From positions 4,346,838-4,410,837 of the forward strand of contig JANVCC010000073.1 of the NCBI GenBank assembly GCA_025345505.1: a DNA stretch of 64,000 bases. Direction: 5' to 3'. Positions 54,421 through 64,000 of this stretch are shown one piece after another. The notes below the pieces were generated by a model. The model was not told the DNA's origin, did no database searches, and saw only the letters and a program-made list of their open reading frames with translations. This stretch comes from Todiramphus chloris collaris (taxonomy: Eukaryota > Chordata > Aves > Coraciiformes > Alcedinidae). Both the position numbers and the translations under genes were made by a program. Numbering within the stretch: position 1 is the first letter of the stretch; every line of letters begins with the position of its first letter.

Positions 54421-57400
54421 CCTGCAGCGTGTTCGTGCTCAGCCTGCAGAGCACTTTTTCTGTATCAAAAAGCAAATTAATCTGTCACTGAGACTAATCC
54501 TGTTTGTCTCAGAAGTAAACACAATTTTCAAATGTAGAGGGACTACTGGGGACTATTTTTACTTTCTGGGTTTCAAATGTTGGACAAAAAGAAATTTACA
54601 TCTATCTGTTTGGGTTGTTTTTCCTCAGAAAAGAGCTTTGCTTCTCTTTCAGAATCTAGTATCACCCTTCAGGCCAGGGAAGACTTGGAGAGTTGGACAA
54701 TTAGAGAGGCTGCAGAAGTCTTTATTATGTCAAAAAGCCGAACAGTTTCCAGCTTCTTTGAACTGCTGGCACTCCAGTAAGGTAAATACAGACACATCAG
54801 TTTATTACATAGTACATTTGGTGTTATACTGGTAAGACTCCAGGAACAATCTGCTTGGACACCTTGGCTGGTACAGGGTCTGTGGCTGAAGAACCTGATC
54901 TTGTGGACACAGCCCAGTTTCAGTGCACTTCTGAGTGGCTCACTGCTAAGGGAGCTTGTCTTCTGATGTCTCTGGGCATTATAGGATAGGGAAAATGTTT
55001 GTATTCCTGTAGTTTATATCAAATGTCAGTGACGACATGTGCATTAAAATAATTAGTTAAATAAATACTCAGGTGTCGATGCTCTGGCAGGAGATAGCCA
55101 AGGGAATTATCTGTATGCAAAAGGACAATTTAAGTTGAGAGCATCTACAAGGATAATCAATGCCAAATCTACCATTACCATTGATTTAAGCATAATTAGT
55201 TTGGACGAAGACAAAAGACTGTCATCAAAAATAATAAATTGAAGCACAGCAGCTAATTCAAAAGGCAGAAACCTCCATCAGTGATGTTTGAGGAAGGTGT
55301 TTTGATCCTCCTGCATTGATTATGTGGCTTAAACTGTTGGCTCTGGCTGGTTTGCACCACAGTTGGGCACAGACGCTGTGATACAGAAAAATACCCTTTT
55401 TTTTTTTTTTTAGGACAGCATTAACCATCTTGTCTGTTGTTATGTTTGGAAACCTCTGCACTGAAACAACCTTTCTGACCTGTTATGATGTTAGGGCTTT
55501 CATGTGTTTCCTTTACAGTTTAGGATTGGCTTTGTTTGTTTGGATCTGCTGCTGGTCTCATACAGTCACTCCCTGTTCTGAGCTTTTGTAACTGGATCAG
55601 AACCTGAGATTTTTGGTCTTGCCCTTTCATTGGTACACAGTTTGAACCTCTTGCCCCCTGCCCAATGGACTAGGCTTTCTTTGAAATCTCTTCTCCACTT
55701 GCCCTGCAGCTTGTTTGTCATCTGTAAAGTGAAGCCCAATGTATTTATGCAGTCCCCTCATTCCCTGGAGAATGTGTGGGGCAGGTCCAGGTTAGTGATG
55801 TGTGTTATATATCCAGCTACAGTGAAATCCCAGACTTTATTCTTCCTCATGCAATAGCAGCTTCTGTATTTAGTGACAGAGAGCTCCCATTCCTAACTTG
55901 GGCATTGGCCTCGGTGCTGGTTATCCCACTGATGTTTTGCTTGTCTGTTAAGCATCCCGTTTGGTACCCCATTGTAGCTGGCTCTGTAGGGTGCTGAGCA
56001 ACTTCACAGCTGGTAAATCAGCACCTGCTTTCTTGTGTTTGAGGTGAGGGGAAAACCACCACGGGTGAAGTGTAGGAGAGTTGACTCTGGACTAATGCCC
56101 TTCGTTTGTCAGGAGCTCCGATGAGGTGAGGAGGGCTGAGCCTTCCCATGTACGACCTCTGAAGAGTCAACTGATGACCCTTGTGCAGTGGCACACCATT
56201 CTCATTTGCCTTCTGATGGACATTGTGGCAAACTGTGAGCAGTCCAGGGAAGCCACTAAAAGGAGCTACGCCTATGTAAAATTTGTGTGCATGGTGTGTG
56301 TTTGTTGGGGAGGAAGAAACAAAAGGGAACAAGAATGAATTTGAGAATCAGTGTGGAAAAAGCAGTTGAAAACAAATGTCTTCCATGTTGAGGGTGATCT
56401 TCCACTCTAACCATCTTCACTCTGCTTTGGGCTGTGGTTTTACCTGACTTCATCAGCATTTTCCCCAGTGAATTGACCCTGCACTTGATAGCAATCATAG
56501 TGAGCAAATGGCCTGCTACCTTCTGCTGAGTTGTATCAGCTTTTCCTGTTGGAAGACCTACTTCTGTGCTCTGATTTTGGTCCTTTCAGGGGACAGGTCA
56601 ACTGCTGGTTGACTGACTTGGGAGGTTAACGAGCCCCACTCTAGAGGAAGATCCAGTGTTCGAGCAACTGCAGGGAAACGGAATGCACTGTGTGGGTGAT
56701 GTGTGCTGTTGCCATTGGCCTGTAAACGTGTTAGGTGAGTAACAGCATATTGAAAAAGTGTCCCTGAAGACATTGGCAGGATGACTTTCTTCTGGAAACA
56801 CAGTGGACTCTCAAAACCAATACAAGCACTGTGGGAGATGTAAATGGGGGTGGAAAGGGGCCAGAGGTGTGGGAGCACTGTCCAACTGGACACCTTTACC
56901 TCTCCAGACAGTCCAGTTCACACAGTAGTTTCCACCCTTTCTACTGAGGTTATTTCTTCACAGAATAGAAGGTCACCAGTTGATTTCTGGCTAAACAGCA
57001 GAACTGCTTCCAGGCTTCAGAAATGTAACGTGGTCTTTTATTCTTTGGTGTGGCTACTTCTAAGGGGCAGGAGAACACCATGGAGAGGGCACTGAGCCAA
57101 GCAAAGGGGAGGAGAGGTCCATGTGCAGATAGTCTGCTTGGGATCTAGCTAGCAAGAGACTGGAGAAGGTTGGTTAGAGGCTGGCCTAGTAAATGACAGC
57201 AAATGGCTGTGTAATTCACTGCTACCAGGATAGCTTTATGCTGATAGAGGACCTGGCTCATATACATTTCCTTTTTAATTTCCAGTTTGTCATTTTCCAT
57301 TTCTAGGAAACAAATTAAGCAGAACTAAGGCCACTTAGGGCAAGTGTCCATAGGAGGCTTGAAGAAAATGTAGCTGGACAATCTGCTAGTTCAAATTGAT

Positions 57401-57819
57401 AGCTGTACTGAAGATGAATTGGGTCCTTCGAATGTCTTTGTTTTAAACAACCTTTGAGGGTAGGGGCAGGGGGAAACTGGCTTTGTCCTCTCCAGTGGCA
57501 TCCCCTTTTGTACAGTGCACATGGCTCCAACCAGGCACTGGGTGGTAGTCCTGGATTTACTGAGAAATCATCTCTTCCCTGAGTGAAGAGGAAATAAGGG
57601 GTTGCTTTGAGGACAGCATTATTCTACATCAGTATTACAAGAAGACTAGTTGTGTGTGAGAGGAGAAGAAACAACACGAGTGTGTGACTTTGCATCCCGA
57701 GGCCTGGAAGGCATTTTGATTCCTGTTGAGACTGAGGTGCTGCTGCTTTGCCTTGTCCTTATGTATTGCAGCTCAGACCATATTCCCATAAAGCCATTAT
57801 TTCTGAGGGGAACAAAGAG
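54421..57819. other. Intergenic, nothing recognised
   Basis: A14 with T-rich stretches around 55400 and short ORFs only. No gene or transposon family recognised. Confidence 0.5.
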
Positions 57820-58250
57820 TTAAAGGTTTAAAAAGCAAAGAATCTAGGAAATGCAAACAATGTAGTTATAATAAGAAAGTATAAATTAACTAAGGAGAAG
57901 AAAATAGCATGTTGAAAACAGATTAGAAAAGAGCGTGCCCGTGGATGCCTGGACAGCTTTACCAACTAGTCAATTAGAGCTAATTATCATCCTTAAACTC
58001 CTAGCACCATGTTTAGTATGCTTGGAGTGTGTCCAATTTAGCTTGCACCGTTTCATAGGTTTACAATTTTCTCTCTGTGTCTTGAAATGATCGAGCTGGA
58101 GACACCAGGAAAGTGCCAAGCATTAAGTATATAACAATTGTAATTCTTTTGACTGAAACCTGATTTGATTCAGTTGAAAATGACTTCAGTGTATTGGATT
58201 TACGGTTCATTTAACAAGTGCTGTAGATGTCAATACATTAGTGTAAACCT
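57820..58250. promoter_or_regulatory. AT-rich candidate conserved non-coding element
   Basis: An AT-rich stretch with homeodomain-type ATTA cores and an AATTAG-AG-CTAATT inverted repeat at 57972-57985. The composition resembles vertebrate enhancers in gene deserts, but conservation cannot be judged from one sequence. Confidence 0.2.
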
Positions 58251-61200
58251 GATGCAGGTAGTAATTTGGTTTCTAATGAGGTTCCCCAGCAGTACCCAGC
58301 TATGAAAAATGGGACGTTCTTCGTTGGAGCACAAAGTGCAGCTGCCTGATCCCAGATGTTGTCTGGGGCCCTGCCACTTACCACACTGCTCCCAGGAAGT
58401 TGTTACGTGGTGCAATGGGCTCTGAAAATGCCCCAAACTGATAAAAAGTTAGCAGCATGGATAAAAAGTTAGAAGCACAGATTGGGAAGAATAAAAGGTT
58501 GCTCTTTAGAAGTTTTCTTTTAATTATAGATTGAAACGACAACTTTATCTTTTATAGCCTTAATTGTGCAGTTGTTGCAGATGCAACATTTCATTTGGGT
58601 TTAATGGAGCTGCAGCAGCTGAGATCAAGTGAAACCCTTTAGTTTTATGGGGCTGTGTGATCAGACCTTCTCCTTACCTCCCCACAGGCTTCAGAATGTT
58701 TCCCTGGATGATCTTTCTGGTGGAGGATCAGTTTTGCTGTATACTCATGGGCTATGATGGAAACGGGAGCGCTGCAGAGAGGCCAGGACAGAGGAAGGCA
58801 GTGGTGTCCTCCTGTCCCTTGACCCACCTCTTCTCTCTCTGGACATGAGACAAGTTCCAGAAGAGCATCTATGGAAGATGTAAGTGAGGGGTGATGCAGC
58901 ACTGGGTGGAGGACAATATGGTCTAGAGGCCAAAGTACTCTGCTGATGAAGCAAATGCCTATATAAGCAGGATGTGGCTTTGGAGAGGTGCTTGCCCATG
59001 ATGTGCTTGTTTCCTTAGGCTTTAGTTCTGCCCACAGAGTGGGTGTGAGGTTCCTCCTCGGGCACCAGTGCTCAGCCTTGCCATGCCCAGGGAGTTTCCA
59101 GACATGGAGTTCCACATAGGCATCCTTCCAAGTCATAGCCTCTCAAGGCAGGAGTTGTACCCTTTCAATGTATGTGTCTGAAAGTGCGTTGGGTTCCACA
59201 GTAGCTCTTGGTGGCCTTTTCCTAGTGGGAAAGGCCCTTCCAGGCTGCCAGGGAGCCCACAGGGCCACCACCCTTCAGCACAGCTTTTGTGCTCACAAAA
59301 TATTTTTATATACTGCAGCTCAGCAGATAACTTTTGTTTCACTGCTAAGCTAATTTCTGCAGGTTGAGATGTTGCTGATCAATGAGAGGGTGTATGTGAG
59401 AGCCTGACCCCAGCAGACTGCGTTGGTGTGATTAAGGGGACAGAAGATATGTTTAATCCTACATAAAGCAGCCTTCCACTGTCTCTCAATTCACTTCACG
59501 TCTCAGCTGGAAATACTGCTCCTTTTTCTCCTCTATTCTTCTTAATTTCCTTCCTTTGCTGTTATTTAGCAGCTAAGTGCTACGTGCTGCAGTAGATAAT
59601 GGAAGAAGCTGTTCAGAATGAAATGGTGTGGCATTTTATGCCCTTTTGTAAACTATATGAAATAAAGATGAACTTCTCTGCTTGTTCCAGACAAGGCACA
59701 CCTTGCTGCGGGGTGTTGACTCTTGTATTTTCCTATGGATCATGGCTGACTCCAGCTGGCAGGGAGATAGGAGCACTGCTCCCAGTAGAGATCAGCCTCT
59801 GTGGGGCTGTTTGCCCACAGTTGCTCTTAAAATTGTTTCTTTGGGGTTCATCATCTCCAGAGGAAGGACAAACATAGTCAACTGAACTCACTTGCTTCAC
59901 AGAGGTGACTCTGGGGTAGTGTGAGTGCTCAGAACTGCAGTTTCTCTAAAGACACTGCTGTCTGCAAATGCTGCTCTAGATGGGAGCCCTTCAGAAAACT
60001 ATTCTAAGTAGCTTTTACACCAAATGAACAAATTCTGGGTAGCCTTTCCCCACCCCTTCCAAATTTCAGTGCCTAAAATTTTGGTAAGCTTAGCTTTCTC
60101 TTGGAAATTGATAAACCTCAACTGAATTAAAGATACTTTGAGTGAGAGTGTCCATGCAGTGACTTAATGCAGTTTATCAAGCTTTTTGGTGGCTGTTTTT
60201 AGATCTGCTTAGCTTCCCTAAGAGTGCCCTGGACTAGGCAAGTCTCCAGTTTTGTGTTCCTCTCTTTTAGAGAGAATTTATCTTCTCCACTGCAGCATCG
60301 ACTTGGAGGGTGGCAGGCAATAGCTGCATCATTCTTCTTTGCAATAGACTGTCACTTGAGCTCAACCATTTGGTTTGCTGGGCAGAGTAAGATGCTGGAT
60401 AACATATTTTAAGCAATTGTTCAGTCTTAAAAATAGAATACACAAAAGCACAGAACTGCTTTGACAGTGTATTAAATATTTAAGTTTAACATCTCAGAAC
60501 TACTTAAGCCACTCAGCTACTATGAAATAGTGCATGTGTTTATAGACCTCCCAAGTCAGCTGAAGCCAACAGTCTGTTTTCACTCTGGCATCTCCGTTGA
60601 ACAATTGCACCATCTAGATCTGTTTCCAAACAAATCATTTAAACTCCTGCAAAAGTCACTGGAGGACCATCATTGTTACAGGGAACATATAATAATTCCT
60701 ATGCAAATTTCTGTTCCTGTGCCTAATGCCATTAACAGCTACTAGTGACATTTAATTCTAGAATGTGGTGCATCTCAGTTGACCAAGAAGCTCTGCATCC
60801 ACGTTCAGTTGGGATTTATTGCTCTGGGTGGTGGAAACAACTATAATCTGCTAAAAGGGACTTCTCACTCTTGTCTTCGTCTTGAGCTGGGAGAAGGGAC
60901 GGGCCAGGTTCTGACTTGCAGTGTACTGGTGTGAATGCCAGTTGTCCAGTGGCTGTGTTACTGCAGAAGACTAAAATTCAGCTGTTGGTGGGCAGGACTT
61001 GGCTTGTGAATTTCACAAATTCTTCAGTTTTCATTTTCAAATAACTTTTGTTCCTAACGCATATTTTATTGCTTTTTCTTCAAAAGGTTGCTTAAACTTT
61101 TGGGGTTTTTTTAATCCTCTTTTTTTTTAGTCTTTAAAAATCACAGACAAATTTTAACAACTGTATTGCTTGTTTTGCCTTTGGCACCCTGATGCAATTG

Positions 61201-63501
61201 CAGAAGGGACGTGTTCTGTTCCAGTCATTGTCTTTTTCTCCAGGAAGAGATTCTCTTCAGAACGTACAGGCACATTGTGTGTGTTAGTTTTATTTTCTCA
61301 TTTTGTATATTCATGCTTTGTGAATCCAGATGTAATTAGTAGTATGGACATACCCAACTGCTAAACAAAACTAAGAAAGTCTTACCTGTTGGAGGTTCAA
61401 AAGGTAGAGCTCACTTCTTAGCACTGTTCTTAGCTCACTGCACCTGCCTGGGATGGAAAGAGCCACAACCCTGCAACAGAAGGCTGCTCTGCCTACCTGG
61501 GTAATGGTTTCTTCCAGGATTTGCAACAAATGGCACTTCTCTGCCATCGCTGGAGGGTACTGGTATGGCCACCAGATAACAGTAACACCTGCACAGTGTT
61601 TTGTAGAAGCTAAGACCTCTGCCTTTGATATGTGTCCTTACACCCTTTAGTTTCTTTCTAGGTCTGAGCTTGCAGTGCTGTGAAAATACAACAGAGCAGA
61701 AGCATCAGTGCCATCAGCTCCTAATGGTCTAAAGTCAAGAGGGAGGTCAAAACACAAAATTACAATATGTAAGTTCAGGTAAAATTATTTCTCTTGTCTT
61801 CATCGTTCTGCTTTTACAATTCCTGTTTTCTAGGCTTTTAGGAAGCTACAAATGAGCTGAAGGGGTTTTTTTTTTGTGTTTTCTTTGGTCCATCTACTTT
61901 AATAACAGTGTGGAGCTGAAACAAGCTCAGGTTTCCAAGCACTGGAAATTTGGAGTAAAGAGCCTTGTTTTTCATATCTGAGAGCTGGCAATACTGCTTC
62001 TTCACTCCTGGTCCCTTTTATCATGCAGCTTGACAGAAATATTTTGTTTGCTATTTAAAAAAAAATGTATTTGTTGAAAGTTAGTTTTTAATGGTTTTTT
62101 TTTCCTTGTAAAGGCTCATCCATCCTGGTATTACATTAGCAATTCTACTTTGTTCTTCTGTGAAGCAAGCTTCACTTTACAGGTACATCTGCTTTCCATT
62201 CCAGGGCTTAAAGAAAGTCGTCAGGAAAATCTTAGAACCTACTTAATGAAGCCTTTTAAATGCTCATCCTGCACTTTTGAGTGAAGTGCAATTTATATTT
62301 CATAAAAGCAGAAGCTGAGCTGCAAGCTGTAAGTAATTATCATATAATTAAATATCTACTATGAAAGAAATGAAAACTCAGGCTTCTTGGGAGGCTTCCA
62401 CAACTGGCTTATGCAATCATAAATTAAATTACTTTTCTTTACCTTGTGAGTGTTCTGGAGGTGCATTAACCCAGTTTGGAGATGCACCTCTGAGACTGCT
62501 AAGATGCTTTGAAAGGGGAAAGGAGTTAACAAACCAGTAAATTCCATGGGCCAGGAAGAGCACCACATAAATATCTGTGATAGATTCTGCAAATACAACT
62601 ATGCTTTCCTTGTTTGTGAACATTTGCAGCAAATAATGAAGAAATCAACCCCTATGTGAGCTGTAGCTCATATTTTTGCAGTGTACTGAGATTGCATGAA
62701 ACTCTTTACTACAGAAAGGATAGTTTTAGTCATGGCTCTCTGAGAAGTTTTGGTGCTGTGCTGCTAAAGGGGCTTCTCTCAAGTGTTCCTAGGCCCCAAG
62801 AGCATCTTTTTTTACCTCCTCAAATGAAGATAAAAACTCCTGGTGCCTCCAGTGACAGCTAAAACTCTGAATTCACAACTGTATCCTTTGGGGTGATGAC
62901 AGTGTAATGGTATCCTTTATGGTGTGTCGAGGGGGCATATAATTGGTGCTGGCTTTTCTTTTCCTTCTTACTTTTTTCCTAAGGTTAACTACTTAACCTT
63001 GACTTGAGGCTGTATTTTTGTTCTCATTACATTTCTCCATTATGCATTATTTGGTTTGGTTACAGTCACTAGACTTTAACTGCTCTGACATATTAATTTT
63101 TAAGGGCATAAATGACTTCATTAAAATAATGTCCTTCAGATAAGTGCACTTGGCACTGTGATTGGAAGTGGACAAAAAGAAATATGAAGCATTGGCTCCT
63201 CTACATTAATAATATACTATGGAGCCCAAACCAGTAGAATAAGTATTTTAAAAGCTTCTTAGGTACCTTTTAGAAGTTTGGTCTGCAGCCTACATCCTTG
63301 AATCGCTTATGTTCAATCATTTGTACAACTGTCAGGATTTTCTTTTGTAATGTGCTTTTAGTGAAAGCTTTGGTTTTTTGCTGGGAGTCTTCCTTCAGTT
63401 ATATGCAACACTGCTTTCTTAGTATCCCTGCTTATTCTGCTTTATTTCTTCACAACAAATACTCACTTGTTGTGAATCAGAAACAAAGAGGAGCCACTGT
63501 C
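58251..63501. other. Intergenic, nothing recognised beyond a small tandem duplication
   Basis: Contains the 20-bp duplication at 58441-58480 and scattered T runs (61117-61129, 61865-61875). ORFs up to 163 codons (58645-59136, minus) show no recognisable domain. Confidence 0.5.
58441..58480 (+). repeat. Tandem 20-bp duplication
   Basis: Two adjacent copies beginning ATAAAAAGTTAG, differing at three positions. A degenerate ATAAAAGGTT follows at 58491. Confidence 0.8.
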
Positions 63502-64000
63502 TGTTGGGTCCCGAGATGAAATGTTTATTGAGAGTATATTAGAGCAGGTGATTGGGAACCATAGGTGCTCTCTTGTTCCCACTTCTGGACTCCTTTCTTC
63601 TCTGTCTCTAGCGCAGAATAAGCCACGTTAAATATATTCTGCTAAAAGGTGGACTTGGTCTCTGTTGGTGTGTTGTGCTAAGAGGAGTGGGGATGGCAGG
63701 TAGCTACTCCAAGCGTTATTCTTTCTGTAATGGTCCTGCTATACCCCTTGCCAAGAAGCTTATTGTAAATACTAATGCATCTTACAGCAAATCCTTGGAG
63801 GAAACTAATGGGCTGGCATGTGCAGTAGTTACAGTGACTTGAAACTTCAGTCCAAACCTCTTTAATATCCCGTTCTGATTTCCCTTCTGCCAGAGCCTTC
63901 TCTCCCCCCCTGTGCTGAGAGTGCTCCCAGAGTCCCGACGTCGCCTCGCCTGCAGCTGCAGTGGATCGTGTAAAGCTGCAGTGGATCGTGTAAAGCTGCA
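63502..64000 (-). mobile_element. Candidate endogenous retroviral LTR, cut by the window end
   Basis: Read on the minus strand, the segment runs from beyond the window to a terminus ...GGGACCCAACA at 63502. It has a TATA-like ATATATTTAA near 63635 and an AATAAA at 63529-63524, spaced as in an LTR, with a 20-bp tandem repeat in the part that would be U3. No internal retroviral genes lie in the window. If real, it is a solo LTR or the 3' LTR of an element beyond the edge. U5 is unusually short (about 22 nt after AATAAA). Confidence 0.35.
63952..64000 (+). repeat. 20-bp tandem repeat continuing past the window end
   Basis: GTGGATCGTGTAAAGCTGCA occurs twice without a mismatch at 63961-64000. It is preceded by TGCAGCTGCA, a partial unit end. 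The array is open at the edge, so copy number is unknown. Confidence 0.85.

Noticed and set aside
58645-59136. 163-codon minus-strand ORF
   Set aside because: It overlaps other short frames, shows no recognisable domain and has no gene signals. Treated as chance.

Overview
The window is vertebrate nuclear DNA, most likely from a bird. Two CR1 non-LTR retrotransposon pieces carry the typical avian 3' end, introns are compact, and no mammalian SINEs are visible. The only protein-coding gene I can support is a complete copy of SMARCA1 (SNF2L, an ISWI-family chromatin-remodelling ATPase) on the + strand. It has 24 coding exons from the ATG at 7787 to the stop at 37967. All 23 introns are GT-AG and all exon phases fit. 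The joined frame encodes 1031 residues without a break. Paralogue-diagnostic residues fit SMARCA1 and not SMARCA5 (SNF2H).

Layout: 1-7379 is the upstream flank. It holds an A run, an AATAA microsatellite, a sequence matching the CTCF core motif at 4180-4191, an old CR1 fragment at 4413-4620, and a 66-nt minus-strand segment with good splice signals at 5150-5215. About 7380-8580 is a CpG island covering the promoter, exon 1 and the start of intron 1, with GC boxes, an NRF1-like site and a site close to TCTCGCGAGA. 7787-37967 is the SMARCA1 coding span; intron 8 holds a 1.3-kb CR1 element with a recognisable reverse-transcriptase fragment. 37968 to about 39300 is the 3' UTR region with three AATAAA signals.

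From 39300 to 64000 I recognise no gene. This flank holds simple repeats, a tRNA-derived SINE-like relic near 54180-54420, and short inverted repeats in AT-rich, possibly regulatory DNA. At the right edge there is a candidate minus-strand retroviral LTR (63502 to beyond the window) containing a 20-bp tandem repeat that runs off the end.

The protein has the full ISWI layout: AutoN region, two RecA-like ATPase lobes, NegC/linker, then HAND-SANT-SLIDE and a lysine-rich tail. There is no sign of pseudogenisation. The human inactivating cassette between the exons corresponding to 12 and 13 is not evident here. I found no convincing new biological system. The items most worth checking are the minus-strand candidate exon, the poly-G tract 15 nt from the exon 17 donor, the promoter motif, the CTCF motif and the edge LTR.
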